Source: Brevibacterium sp. JSBI002
GTDB taxonomy: Bacteria; Actinomycetota; Actinomycetes; Actinomycetales; Brevibacteriaceae
Length of the DNA stretch: 64,000 bases
Direction of reading: 5' to 3'
NCBI RefSeq assembly: GCF_026013965.1
Contig: NZ_CP110341.1
Location: 2,728,001-2,792,000 of the forward strand
The notes under the pieces are model-generated. The model was not told the DNA's origin and did no database searches. It was given only the letters and a program-made list of their open reading frames with translations. Each line of letters opens with the position of its first letter. Position 1 is the stretch's first letter. Of this stretch, positions 26,011 through 35,368 are shown one piece after another. The translations under genes were made by a program, and so were the position numbers.

Positions 26011-26169
26011 CGTTCAAGGCCGAGCGCACTTATCGCGCGGTGCCCAGCTCGAAAGATGTGCGTCGCCTTGAACGACGGGAACGAGCGGAAGGTGATCAGC
26101 TCGTTCAAGGCGGAGCGCGCTTATCGTGCTGTGCACCATGCGATATTCGCGCTCAGGCTTGAACGACGG
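26011..26169. repeat. Two copies of a ~70-nt structured element
   Basis: Copy A (26011-26078) and copy B (26102-26169) align without gaps. Both begin CGTTCAAGGC, share GAGCGC and CTTATCG in the first half, and end CTTGAACGACGG. The first ~30 and last ~14 positions are nearly identical, while the middle has diverged. In each copy CGTTCAAG pairs with CTTGAACG, and an inner GC stem can form with different bases in the two copies. They lie in the 470-bp gene-free gap between glmM and rpsI; nothing else is evident there except the glmM promoter and the rpsI terminator. Confidence 0.65.
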
Positions 26170-26245
26170 ATTATGCGTCGAGGCGGCACACCCGACCGCG
26201 TGGCCACGTCAGTGACAGTGTGAGATGAGTCCGGATATGAGAAAT

Positions 26246-26272
26246 GCGGTCCCGAACCTGGTTCGGGACCGC
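26246..26272 (-). terminator. rpsI terminator
   Basis: GCGGTCCCGAAC (26246-26257) and GTTCGGGACCGC (26261-26272) form a perfect 12-bp stem with a 3-nt loop. On the minus strand it is followed by ATTTCTCAT. It ends the rplM-rpsI transcript about 79 nt after the stop. Confidence 0.8.
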
Positions 26273-26350
26273 GTTCTCATGTTCATGATGCTGAACTGTC
26301 GATGACTGCGACTCAGTGGCAGACCAGCCGCAGTCGGTTCGCCAGCGAGA

Positions 26351-26860
26351 TCAGCGCTTCGAGAACTGAGGTGCCTTGCGGGCCTTCTTGAGACCGGCCT
26401 TCTTGCGCTCAGGAACGCGAGCATCGCGGCTGAGGTAACCGGCCTTCTTCAGCTCGGCGCGGTTGGACTCCGCGTCGATCTGGTTGAGCGAACGAGCCAC
26501 GCCAAGGCGGACGGCGCCGGCCTGGCCGGAGGGTCCACCGCCGGAGATCCGGACGATGACGTCGAAACGTCCGCCCAGGTCCAGCAGGGTGAAGGGCTCG
26601 TTGACGAGCTGCTGGTGCAGCTTGTTCGGGAAGTACTCTTCGAGAGTACGCCCGTTGATGGTCCACTCACCGGTGCCGGGGACGAGGCGCACACGAGCAA
26701 TTGCCTGCTTGCGGCGGCCGACTCCGTTGCCGGGAGCGGTCAGGGACTGTCCACGTCCACCAGCGGTGCTTTCGCCCAGGCCAGCGGATGCGGGAGTCTC
26801 GGAAGTGTATTCGGTGATCTCTTCTTCGACAGTTTCTGTCGCGTTGGTGGTATCAGCCAC
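26351..26860 (-). CDS. rpsI: Small ribosomal subunit protein uS9
   Basis: A 169-residue protein of the 30S head whose C-terminal tail reaches the P site. The core begins at [17 protein letters not shown] and continues with [19 protein letters not shown]; it ends in the basic tail [12 protein letters not shown]. About 45 acidic, Thr-rich residues precede the core, as in many actinobacterial S9 proteins. It lies 32 nt downstream of rplM in the universal L13-S9 operon. Confidence 0.98.
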   Translation of the reverse strand: MADTTNATETVEEEITEYTSETPASAGLGESTAGGRGQSLTAPGNGVGRRKQAIARVRLVPGTGEWTINGRTLEEYFPNKLHQQLVNEPFTLLDLGGRFDVIVRISGGGPSGQAGAVRLGVARSLNQIDAESNRAELKKAGYLSRDARVPERKKAGLKKARKAPQFSKR

Positions 26861-26892
26861 GGTTCTCCTCGGTATGTCTAGGGCTCAGGCGC

Positions 26893-27336
26893 TTACTGCG
26901 CGACCTGGCTGAGTTCGTACGGCTGCGGATTCTGAGCGGCGTGCGGGTGCTCGGCACCTGCATAGACCTTCAGCTTCTGCATCTGGGCACGTCCGAGACG
27001 AGTCTTCGGGACCATACCGGCGACAGCCTTTTCGACTGCACGCTCGGGGTGGGTGGCGAGGAGCTCGGCGTAGTTCACGCTCTTGAGGCCGCCGGGGTAT
27101 CCGGAGTGGCGGTAAGCGCGCTTCTTCTCGAGCTTCGCACCTGTCAGCGCGACCTTGTCGGCGTTGATGATGATGACGAAGTCACCGGTGTCGGTGTTCG
27201 GGGTGAACGTGGTCTTGTGCTTGCCGCGCAGGAGGCGTGCAACCTGCGAAGCAAGGCGACCGAGCACCTGGTCAGTGGCGTCGATGACGTGCCACTGGTG
27301 CTCAACGTCACCGGACTTAGCTGTATACGTACGCAA
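26893..27336 (-). CDS. rplM: Large ribosomal subunit protein uL13
   Basis: A 147-residue early-assembly 50S protein. [46 protein letters not shown] and [15 protein letters not shown] are all typical. The start codon is TTG at 27336, with AGAAGG 6 nt upstream; no ATG or GTG would give the conserved MRTYTAK N-terminus. It is first in the rplM-rpsI operon. The 269-bp region upstream is shared with the divergent membrane-protein operon. Confidence 0.98.
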   Translation of the reverse strand: MRTYTAKSGDVEHQWHVIDATDQVLGRLASQVARLLRGKHKTTFTPNTDTGDFVIIINADKVALTGAKLEKKRAYRHSGYPGGLKSVNYAELLATHPERAVEKAVAGMVPKTRLGRAQMQKLKVYAGAEHPHAAQNPQPYELSQVAQ

Positions 27337-27593
27337 AAGTAGCCTTCTTTTCGTATCTGTGTTCAGTGCAGCGCCGGTTCCTCATCGGGTCGTGAGTCCA
27401 ATGGGTCTCAAGCGCTGGTTGTCTTCAATCGGGTGAACCTATCGACGCATTCCCCTCACCTACGGGCCTGCAACGCATGAGGCTATGTAAGGGAGTGCGA
27501 CAAGCACACACAACGACAATCAAATATACATGCCCGCAGGCCCGGGGAGCAAACGCCCAGAGCGGTCTCAGGGCCAGCTGAAACCCGAGCCGA

Positions 27594-27599
27594 TAGTAT
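27594..27599 (+). promoter_or_regulatory. -10 element, probable leaderless promoter of the paralogous membrane-protein operon
   Basis: TAGTAT ends 6 nt before the GTG start at 27606, with no Shine-Dalgarno. The remainder of 27337-27593 holds an AT-rich patch (ATCAAATATACATG) and presumably the rplM promoter, but no clear elements. Confidence 0.5.
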
Positions 27600-27605
27600 T
27601 GATCT

Positions 27606-30074
27606 GTGCCGACTCACTCCAGCCTGCCCTTCCGACTTCCCGCATTGAGAATCCTGATGCTGGGTCTCCTGGTCGGGCTCCTGACGGCAGGCCTCGGACT
27701 CGGCCCCTCCTCCGCGTCGGCACCAACCGACGATCCGGCATCACCGGACAGTATGGCGTCGGACGACGGTTCGGCTGCGAACGCGAATGCGTCCTCCGGG
27801 CAATCCACTGACACCAGCAGGCCCCCGGCCGGGCAGACGGTCGTATTCGGCATTCCGGGTCTGACCATCGATGATATCGATCCTGAGCGCACTCCGAACC
27901 TCTTTCATCTGCTCTCCGAGGGCGCGGCCGCGAACCTCAACGTGCGCACGATCGGCTCGGCCACCTGCCCCGCTTCCGGTTGGCTGTCCTTCGGCGCGGG
28001 CGCCCGCGCACAGGCCGGACCCTCCCCCATCGCCGAGGATGCCGACCCCGATGACTCGGCCCGCTGCCCGACGATGATCGCCCCCGCCACGGACGGATCC
28101 GTGGACACCGAGGACGGGGCAGCCTCGGCGAAGGAGCCGGCGAACAGTGATGAAGCTCATGGCGGCGAATCCGCGGCCGGAACGACGACGGCTCGGATCG
28201 AGGGCTTCGATGCAGTCAAGGAGCCCAATATCGGCTCCGGCTACTCCGTCGACTACGGGATGCTCGCGCGCACTGTGACCGAAGCCGGCAAGGCGGTGCC
28301 CGCCGGCACCGACGCAACCGATGCGGACTCCCTGCTCGAACCCTGCGTCGCAGCCGAGGGGCCCGGCGCAGCTTATGCCGCCGCGGACGAAGACGGGGTG
28401 GTGACGAACTTCACGGACGATGCGACGGCCACGGACTGCCGCCTCGGCGTCGTCGATCTCGGCGCGATCGGCATCCGCTCCTGGCTGTTCGACCCGATCC
28501 CGAAGTACTCCTATACCGTTCCGCCGAACTACGACCGGGAGACCCGCGTCGCCGAAGCCGACCGCCGCCTCGGCGTGCGTCTGCAGGAAGTGCGGGAGAA
28601 CGCGAAGGACGGGGCAGCGGATCCGACGATCATCGTCGCCGGCCTCGGTGACAGTTCCGGACTGCCGCAGCTGCGCGCGTTCATCGCTTCCGGGCCCGGC
28701 TTCGAACCCGGGTCCCTGTCCTCGGCGACGACCCGCACCCCGGGGCTGCTGCAGATCACCGATCTGGCACCGGGCATCCTCGATGTCCTCGACATCGATT
28801 CCCCGCGCGCCGTCGGCCTCGACTCCGCCCCGACCGATGATGATCCGCAGCAGCGCATCGACGATCTCGTCGCCGAGGCGCAGAAATCGACGACGATCCA
28901 TCAGAATCTCTCGACGTTCTCCATCACCCTCGACGTCATCTTCTACGTCCTCTTCATCGCGTGCGCGGTCCTGCTCAACCGCTCAATCCTCGGTCGCCGA
29001 GGCGGCGCCACCCTAGCGCCCCACGTCCACCGATTCCTCGGCTGGGCGTCCTTGGGCGTCGCGGCCCTGCCGATGGGAGCGTTCCTCGCAGGGCTCTTTC
29101 CCTGGTCGAGAATGGCCGACCCCGGGCTCGGTCTGTTCCTCTCGGTCATCGGCACGGCCTCCGTTCTGTTCGCCTTCGCCCTCATCCCGCCATGGGGTCG
29201 GACCTGGCGAGGACGGGTCGGCGCCCTGACCGGGGCGAACCTGCTCATCCTCGCGATCGACCTGGCCACCGGGTCGCATCTGCAGGCGAACTCGCTGCTC
29301 GGCTACAACCCGATCGTCGGCGGTCGCTACTACGGACTCGGCAATCAGGGCGCGGCGATCTTCATCGTCAGCCTCTTCATCTTCCTTGGGCTGATGGTCT
29401 CGTGGCTGCGGGCGCGCGGGCACCGAAAGGCAGTGATCATCGTGCCGGTCGTCGTCGGACTGGCCGCCGTGTTCGTCTCCGGCAATCCCTCCTGGGGAGC
29501 GAAGTTCGGCGGTACGATCGCCATCCTCGCCGGCCTCATGGTCCTGCTGGCGCTGCTGTCGAAGATCCGACTGACTCTGGTGCGCCTCGCCCTCATCGGT
29601 CTGTCTTCGCTGGCCGTGCTCATCGGCATCGCCTTCCTCGACTGGCTGCGCCCTGCCGGAGCACGCTCTCATTTCGGCACCTTCTTCGACCAGATCGTCA
29701 CCGGTGAGGCCCTGCAGGTCGTCGGTCGCAAGCTCGGCGCGAACCTCCACATCATCCAGGTCAATCCGGCTCTGGCCATCGTCACTCCGCTTGCGGCCAT
29801 CGCGATCCTCATCTTCCTCCGCTACCTCCTCCACTTCCCCCACGTCCACGCCGGCAGCCGGACCGGACGTCTGGTCAACAGATGGCGCGGACGGCTCCCC
29901 CAGCTCTTCACCGATTCCGACCTGCACTATGGATTCCTGGCCGCTGCCACCGGGCTCGGCGTCGGGCTCGTGCTCACCGATTCCGGGGTCGCCGTGCCCT
30001 CGACCGGAGCCATGGTTCTGCTGCCCTTCCTGCTGGCGCTCAGTGCTGAACACGCCGAGGAGGCTCACCGATGA
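27606..30074 (+). CDS. Large membrane protein with phosphatase-like ectodomain, paralog 1
   Basis: Unrecognised 822-residue protein. A signal/anchor segment (residues ~14-40) precedes an acidic extracytoplasmic region of roughly 400 residues. A block of about ten membrane helices runs from near residue 440 (ITLDVIFYVLFIACAVLLN) to the end. The ectodomain has DPERTPNLFHLLSEGA, then CPASGWLSFGAGARA, and later TRTPGLLQITDLAPGI. This layout recalls alkaline-phosphatase-superfamily proteins, but the first metal-binding Asp position reads GIPG, so catalysis is doubtful. The membrane part has FLDWLRP and LTDSGVAVPSTGAM. It overlaps its paralog by 4 nt. A cell-envelope role is an inference. Confidence 0.85.
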   Translation: MPTHSSLPFRLPALRILMLGLLVGLLTAGLGLGPSSASAPTDDPASPDSMASDDGSAANANASSGQSTDTSRPPAGQTVVFGIPGLTIDDIDPERTPNLFHLLSEGAAANLNVRTIGSATCPASGWLSFGAGARAQAGPSPIAEDADPDDSARCPTMIAPATDGSVDTEDGAASAKEPANSDEAHGGESAAGTTTARIEGFDAVKEPNIGSGYSVDYGMLARTVTEAGKAVPAGTDATDADSLLEPCVAAEGPGAAYAAADEDGVVTNFTDDATATDCRLGVVDLGAIGIRSWLFDPIPKYSYTVPPNYDRETRVAEADRRLGVRLQEVRENAKDGAADPTIIVAGLGDSSGLPQLRAFIASGPGFEPGSLSSATTRTPGLLQITDLAPGILDVLDIDSPRAVGLDSAPTDDDPQQRIDDLVAEAQKSTTIHQNLSTFSITLDVIFYVLFIACAVLLNRSILGRRGGATLAPHVHRFLGWASLGVAALPMGAFLAGLFPWSRMADPGLGLFLSVIGTASVLFAFALIPPWGRTWRGRVGALTGANLLILAIDLATGSHLQANSLLGYNPIVGGRYYGLGNQGAAIFIVSLFIFLGLMVSWLRARGHRKAVIIVPVVVGLAAVFVSGNPSWGAKFGGTIAILAGLMVLLALLSKIRLTLVRLALIGLSSLAVLIGIAFLDWLRPAGARSHFGTFFDQIVTGEALQVVGRKLGANLHIIQVNPALAIVTPLAAIAILIFLRYLLHFPHVHAGSRTGRLVNRWRGRLPQLFTDSDLHYGFLAAATGLGVGLVLTDSGVAVPSTGAMVLLPFLLALSAEHAEEAHR

Positions 30075-32443
30075 GAGCCCCCGTGACCTCCTCCGCCGCC
30101 CGGGTTCTGCTCGGGATCCTGGCCATCGCCCTGTTCGTCCTCGGCCTGCCCCAAGCCGGGCAGGCGGCGCCAAGCGCGGGTCCGGGCGTGGTCCCGAGCG
30201 CAGGCCCGGCTGCGGCTGCGGGGGCGGTCACTGGCCCGGATACGAGCGCGTCGGCTCGGGCCTTCTCCCAGGCGGCAGGCGGGAACGGGGGCACGGCTCC
30301 GGCCACGGAAGACGCCGACGGTGGGGCCGCCTCGGCGAATCCTGGGGTCGTGTCGATCAACGTCTCCGGGTTCAGCTTCGAGGATCTCGATCCGCGCACC
30401 ACACCGAATCTGTGGGTGATGATGAAGGGCGGGCAGATCGGGACGATCACGCCTCGCAGCGTGCGCGCGACGAGCTGCCCGGTCGACGGCTGGTTGGGAC
30501 TCGGATCCGGGCGGCGCGCCGCCGACGAACCCCGCGATCAGTGCCGCGAACCGGCATCTCCCCTCGACGGCTGGGTCGCCGATTGGGACGTGTACGCGCA
30601 GGTGGCCCGCGGCGACAACTACGATGCCTCCCTCGGGGCGCTGGCCGAGGCAGTGCCCGATATCCGCGCCTTCGGCAACGGTGCCGCCATCGCCGCGGCC
30701 ACCCCAACCGGCCGCGTCGAGACCTGGTCGCCCGTCGGACCCGGCCTTGGAGCGGACGTCGCGAAATCGACCGCAGACGGCGAGCTTACGCTCGTCGATC
30801 TCGGCAATACCGCCGCCGACGGCTACTCGCTGAAGAATCTCGACGCTCAGGTCGGGGACATCCTCGAATCGACGGGATGGATGAGCGCGGATCAGCCGAA
30901 CCGCCTCGGCGAAGGACGCGTTCCCGTGGTGTTCTCCTCGATCGCCGACGGTACGCATGAAGGTTCGTCGATGCAGGCGACGATGATGGTCGCCCCGGGC
31001 GAGCAGGCGGGACTGCTCACCTCCTCGTCGACGCGTCAGCCGGGACTGGTGCAGGTGCCCGACCTGGCACCGACGCTCGTGGCACTGTCCGGTGCCGAGG
31101 AGATGGACAATGCGGCCGGGGCGCCGATGACCTCGGGGGCGCATGGGTCCGATTGGCATTCGCGCTATCAGGCAGTCCTCGATCGTCAGGTGGCGGTGAA
31201 GACGCAGAACGATCTGTCGACGTGGTTCTTCCCCGTGGTCGCCGTGCTCATGATCGGACTGTTGGCCTTGGCGTGGTTCATGCGGAAGAACCACCGGGAG
31301 CTCGTCCATTCCGGGGCGTACCGCCTCGGTGTCGTATTCGCGGCGATGCCGATCTCGACGTATCTGGTCAATACCGTGCCGTGGGAGCGGGGGACGAATC
31401 CGGACATCGCGATGCTCGGAGCCTTGGCCGGGTGGGCGCTGCTGCTCGGGGTGCTGGCGCTCCTCGGCCCCTGGCGGCGGCACAAGTTCGGGCCGGTGCT
31501 CTTCGTGTCCACCGTGACCGTCGCCGTGCTCGCCTACGACGTCGTCACCGGATCCCAGCTGCAGATGTCGACGCTCTTGGGTGAGCCCCTGCTCATCGCC
31601 TCCCGGTTCTACGGGATCGGGAACTCGGCACTGGCGCTGTACTGCTGTGCGCTGCTATTGGCGGTCGCAGGGTTCGCGTCTCTGGTGACCAAGCCGCTGC
31701 ATCGGGTCCTCATCGTCACCGTTCCCGTGCTCGCCTCCTGCGTCATCCTCGCAGCACCAGGTCTGGGCACGAAGTTCGGGTCCGTACCGACCCTCATCAT
31801 CGGAGTCGCCTACCTCGTTCTGTCCGCGGCGAGCATCCGGTTCTCGCTCAAACGGCTGGGGCTGACGGTGGGCATCGCCGGATTCGTCATGCTCACCGTG
31901 CTGTTCCTCGACTGGCTGCGCCCGGCCGATCAGCGCACGCACTTCGGACGGTTCTTCGACTCGATCATCAGCGGTCAGGCGCTCAGCGTTCTAGCCCGCA
32001 AGATCGGTATGAACATCGACATCCTCACCCAGTCGTGGATGACTCTGGTGCTGCCGCTGGTCATCATCGGTGTGTTCTGGATGGCCCTCGATCCAGCGCG
32101 CTTCAGACTGCACGGGCTTCAGGACACTTATCGGCGGATCCCGCTGTTGAGGGCGGCGATGATCAGCCTCGCGATCCTGCTGGGGGTCGGCACTCTCATC
32201 AACGACTCGGGCATCGTCGTGCCGGCCGTCGGCATCCTCTTCCTCGTCCCGGTGCTCACTCACCTCGAGACTTTCCGCGCCAGTCTCCCGCCGGTCCCGT
32301 CGAAGTCACCCACCTATGACGACGCCAGCGCCGATGCAGATGCGCCCCCTGCCGACTCCGATGCCGAGGCCGACGGTTCGGAGACAGTCACCGGCTCCGA
32401 CCCCGAGGCGACCGACGACTCCGGTGCATCGTCACGCCCCTGA
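30071..32443 (+). CDS. Large membrane protein with phosphatase-like ectodomain, paralog 2
   Basis: Unrecognised 790-residue protein with the same plan as its upstream neighbour. It has a signal peptide (VLLGILAIALFVLGLPQAG), an ectodomain to about residue 375, then about ten membrane helices and an acidic cytoplasmic tail of about 45 residues. Shared landmarks, with changes, are DPRTTPNLWVMM, CPVDGWLGLGSGRRA, TRQPGLVQVPDLAPTL, FLDWLRPADQRTHFG and INDSGIVVPAVG. The two must have arisen by tandem duplication and then diverged widely. The 4-nt overlap (ATGA) indicates coupled translation and probably joint function, perhaps as a heteromer. No catalytic residues can be named with confidence. Confidence 0.85.
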   Translation: MRAPVTSSAARVLLGILAIALFVLGLPQAGQAAPSAGPGVVPSAGPAAAAGAVTGPDTSASARAFSQAAGGNGGTAPATEDADGGAASANPGVVSINVSGFSFEDLDPRTTPNLWVMMKGGQIGTITPRSVRATSCPVDGWLGLGSGRRAADEPRDQCREPASPLDGWVADWDVYAQVARGDNYDASLGALAEAVPDIRAFGNGAAIAAATPTGRVETWSPVGPGLGADVAKSTADGELTLVDLGNTAADGYSLKNLDAQVGDILESTGWMSADQPNRLGEGRVPVVFSSIADGTHEGSSMQATMMVAPGEQAGLLTSSSTRQPGLVQVPDLAPTLVALSGAEEMDNAAGAPMTSGAHGSDWHSRYQAVLDRQVAVKTQNDLSTWFFPVVAVLMIGLLALAWFMRKNHRELVHSGAYRLGVVFAAMPISTYLVNTVPWERGTNPDIAMLGALAGWALLLGVLALLGPWRRHKFGPVLFVSTVTVAVLAYDVVTGSQLQMSTLLGEPLLIASRFYGIGNSALALYCCALLLAVAGFASLVTKPLHRVLIVTVPVLASCVILAAPGLGTKFGSVPTLIIGVAYLVLSAASIRFSLKRLGLTVGIAGFVMLTVLFLDWLRPADQRTHFGRFFDSIISGQALSVLARKIGMNIDILTQSWMTLVLPLVIIGVFWMALDPARFRLHGLQDTYRRIPLLRAAMISLAILLGVGTLINDSGIVVPAVGILFLVPVLTHLETFRASLPPVPSKSPTYDDASADADAPPADSDAEADGSETVTGSDPEATDDSGASSRP

Positions 32444-32473
32444 CGCTGCCGGCATCACGCACCGGTAGCGTCA
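32441..32473 (+). terminator. Terminator overlapping the stop of paralog 2
   Basis: TGACGCTGCCGG (32441-32452), which begins with the stop codon itself, pairs with CCGGTAGCGTCA (32462-32473) at 11 of 12 positions around a 9-nt loop. Confidence 0.6.
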
Positions 32474-32607
32474 GCACCCACCTTTCCTCGCAAACCGCCC
32501 CCGCAGCGACACAACGCCCCGGTACACCGGTGCGACGTGCGACTACCGGGTGGAGACGACGCTCAGGGCGCGGGATGACTCCGCGAGAGATGTGCCTGTA
32601 TACGACA

Positions 32608-32638
32608 GCGGGCCGGAGAGAAGAACTCTCCGGCCCGC
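32608..32638 (-). terminator. Terminator of the 5'-nucleotidase gene
   Basis: GCGGGCCGGAGAG (32608-32620) and CTCTCCGGCCCGC (32626-32638) form a perfect 13-bp stem with loop AAGAA. It lies 20 nt after the stop of the leftward nucleotidase gene. The U-tract is weak. Confidence 0.75.
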
Positions 32639-32658
32639 CGGTCTGACTCCAGCCTGAC

Positions 32659-35259
32659 TCAGCTCTGCAGGCTGAGCTTGCGGCGGCGGACGATCGTGAC
32701 CGCAGTGGTGCCGGCGACGATGAGCGCCAGAGCCGCGGCGACGATATTGAAGGTCTCGAAGCCGGTGCGCGGCAGGTCACCGCCGTCCTTCGAACCGTTC
32801 GCGTCACTTCCGGAGCCATCGGCCGAACCGCCGTCGGCCGATGCATCTGCACCGTCCGCATTGCCCCCGGCTGCGCTGTCGCCGCCATCGGCATTGCCAC
32901 CGGCCGCACTGTCTCCGCCGTCAGCAGCCCCGCCATCGGCATTGCCGCCGTCGGCGGAACCGTCATCGCCGGCCGAGGCGTTCGCATCGTCACCGACTGC
33001 AGCGGTGGCTTCGAACTCATGCGCCAGCGGCAGCGGGTTGTCATCCCACCATGGACCATCGACATTCGCCTGCACGTCAGCTTTGACGGTCACCTCACCG
33101 GACGCGTCCTTCGGTGCCGTCACTGTCACAGCAGTCTGGGACTCCCCCGCCGGGATCGAATCGAGGGTGATCGTCTTGGCCGCCTCGGCGCTGACCTCAG
33201 GGGCCTTGCCCTTGGTGGCGCTGCTGGAAGCAGACTGGGACTCGGACTGCGCGGCTGCCTCGGCGGTATAGCCCTCCGGCAGGTCGACGGTGACGTCGAT
33301 GGGACCCGCGACCTCGGACTTCGCGTTCGTCTTGAGCGCGAACTCAGCGCTCTCACCGGGCTTGATGGCCGTCGGCCCGGTCAGCTCGGCGCTCAGATCA
33401 CCGCTGTCGATGACGTCCTTGGCCGCGTCTGCCTGGCGTTCGTTCTGGTCCGGGGTGACTTCCTCGCCTTCGGCCTGGTGCTTGTTGAAGTAGTTCTCCC
33501 AGGTCTCGAAGTCGGTGAGTCCCGACTGCTCGAAATCGCCCTTGGCGAAGGAGGAGAAGTTGTCACCACCGGTGGCGAGGAAGCTCAGCGTCGCGACCCG
33601 GTAGTCCTGGTTCGGGTCGATGTCCTTGCCGTCGACCTTGACGGACTTCACGTGCTCGCCCTTGTCGGCATCCGTGTCGTAGACGACGTCGAGATCATCG
33701 GAGATGCCCAGGTGGAGGAACGACCGGGAGGCGCCGTCGGGCTGCCACTGCTCTTCGAAGAGGCCGATGACGTCCGACCCCTTCATCGTCACGACACCGT
33801 GGTCGTTGGCGAAGGGAAGCACGCTGTTGAGCTCGGCAACGGTGACTTCGCACTTCTCCTCGGTGTTGTAGATGTCATCACAGAGCAGGTCGGTGCGCAG
33901 TCCGCCCGGGTTCGTGATGCCGAAATCGGCTTCTTCCAGCTGGGTCTCTTCGACACCTTCCTTGAGCGCATCGGCGACGAGGTTGCCGAGCGTGGACTCG
34001 GCACCGCGGTCCTCCTCGCCGTCCTTCTTCGCTCGGGTGATGTCCTCGCTGATCGTGCCGGTGACCTCGGAGCCGAGCTCCTTGGCCTTCTCCTCTGCGT
34101 CGCTGACGATGCCGGCGACCTTGTCGACGACCTCGGAGTCATAGCTCTTGTCCTTGGTCTTGATGAGATCGATGCCGCTGGCCTGCCAGTCGCTGTTGCC
34201 GTCGACTCTCATGGTCACCTGCCCGACGTATTCGCCGTAGCTGCCGGCCTCGATGACGGGGCGGGTGCGGTCGGGCTCCCCTGGTACCGGTGCTTCGAAG
34301 GCGTACGGCATGTGGGTGTGGCCGGTGAACATGGCGTCGACCGAGGCGTCGGCCTCGGTGACGAGCTTCTTGAACTCCGCGTTCGACGCTTTCGCGTCCT
34401 CGAGGCTCTCGGTCGACGACGCGCCGAGGTGGGCCTCGACGACCGTCATATCCGGTCGTTCGTCCTCGGGCAGGTTCTCGAGATCGTCGGCGACGCGGTT
34501 GACTGCGTCCGTAGGGTCGCCGAAGTCGAGCTCGGCGATGCCGTCCGGTGAGACGAGTGAGGCGGTGTCCTTGGTGACGACGCCGATGACGGCGATCCTG
34601 ACACCCGACACGTCGACGATGGAGTACTCGTCGAGGCCGTCGACGACGTTCTGAGTTCCCTTGTCGTAGACATTGGCCGCCGAGTACGGGAAGTCGGCTT
34701 CGTCGCTCACGCGCCCGGTGAGATCATCGATGCCTTTGTCGAATTCGTGGTTGCCGACCGCAGAGGCATCGACACCCATGGCGTTCAGCACGTCAAGGGT
34801 GGGGGTGTCGTTCTGCGATGACGAGGTGTAGGTCGAAGCTCCGATGTTGTCACCGGTCGAGAGCAGGGCAGTGCCCCTGTTGTCGCCGCCGATGCCGAAC
34901 TTCGCTCGTTCCTCCTCGACGACCGAGGCGACCTGAGTGCCCGCCTCGGAGACGCGTCCGTGGAAGTCGGTGATGTTGAGCAGCTGGACCTTGGTGCCTT
35001 CGGGTGCCGACTGCGCATCGCGGCCGGAATCCTGCTCTTCACCGGCGTCGTCCGACGGCCCTGACTTGCTGTCAGCAGACGAGTCGTTCGACGACTCGTC
35101 GGGGTCCGCGGGAGCCGCTTCACTCGGCGCCGTGGCGCTGTCTTCAGCGGAGTTTCCGTTGCCCAGAGAGGGTGCCCCGATGGCAGGCGCGAGGCCGGGC
35201 AGAGTCAGCAATGACACTGCGGCGCCCGTGGCCAGCACTTTGGTCACAAGTTTCGACAT
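32659..35259 (-). CDS. Cell-wall-anchored 5'-nucleotidase / metallophosphatase (LPxTG)
   Basis: An 866-residue surface enzyme that would hydrolyse extracellular nucleotides to release phosphate and nucleosides. It has a signal peptide (residues 1-30), then a calcineurin-like domain with NITDFHGRVSE, LSTGDNIGAS, GNHEFDKGI and TGHTHMPY supplying metal ligands. The 5'-nucleotidase C-terminal domain follows (GITNPGGLRTDL, YRVATLSFLATGGDNFS). Next come an Ig-like segment, a Gly/Asp/Ala-rich linker with 11-residue repeats (GGDSAAGGNAD), and a sortase signal LPRTG with a hydrophobic helix and RRRK tail. AAGGA precedes the ATG. Direct repeats upstream suggest regulation. Confidence 0.93.
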   Translation of the reverse strand: MSKLVTKVLATGAAVSLLTLPGLAPAIGAPSLGNGNSAEDSATAPSEAAPADPDESSNDSSADSKSGPSDDAGEEQDSGRDAQSAPEGTKVQLLNITDFHGRVSEAGTQVASVVEEERAKFGIGGDNRGTALLSTGDNIGASTYTSSSQNDTPTLDVLNAMGVDASAVGNHEFDKGIDDLTGRVSDEADFPYSAANVYDKGTQNVVDGLDEYSIVDVSGVRIAVIGVVTKDTASLVSPDGIAELDFGDPTDAVNRVADDLENLPEDERPDMTVVEAHLGASSTESLEDAKASNAEFKKLVTEADASVDAMFTGHTHMPYAFEAPVPGEPDRTRPVIEAGSYGEYVGQVTMRVDGNSDWQASGIDLIKTKDKSYDSEVVDKVAGIVSDAEEKAKELGSEVTGTISEDITRAKKDGEEDRGAESTLGNLVADALKEGVEETQLEEADFGITNPGGLRTDLLCDDIYNTEEKCEVTVAELNSVLPFANDHGVVTMKGSDVIGLFEEQWQPDGASRSFLHLGISDDLDVVYDTDADKGEHVKSVKVDGKDIDPNQDYRVATLSFLATGGDNFSSFAKGDFEQSGLTDFETWENYFNKHQAEGEEVTPDQNERQADAAKDVIDSGDLSAELTGPTAIKPGESAEFALKTNAKSEVAGPIDVTVDLPEGYTAEAAAQSESQSASSSATKGKAPEVSAEAAKTITLDSIPAGESQTAVTVTAPKDASGEVTVKADVQANVDGPWWDDNPLPLAHEFEATAAVGDDANASAGDDGSADGGNADGGAADGGDSAAGGNADGGDSAAGGNADGADASADGGSADGSGSDANGSKDGGDLPRTGFETFNIVAAALALIVAGTTAVTIVRRRKLSLQS
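32840..32960. repeat. 33-nt coding repeats in wall linker
   Basis: Within the nucleotidase gene, a 33-bp unit encoding GGDSAAGGNAD is repeated nearly exactly, flanked by degenerate copies. It forms a flexible wall-spanning spacer, and copy number is likely to vary between strains. Confidence 0.6.
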
Positions 35260-35368
35260 GTATTCGGTTCCTTCGATCGTTCAGTGAGGCGCACATCAAC
35301 CGTGCCGGTGGGGATGAAGACGGATTCCATCCTGCAGTGCCAATGCGAACTGAAAGTTACTTAAGTGT

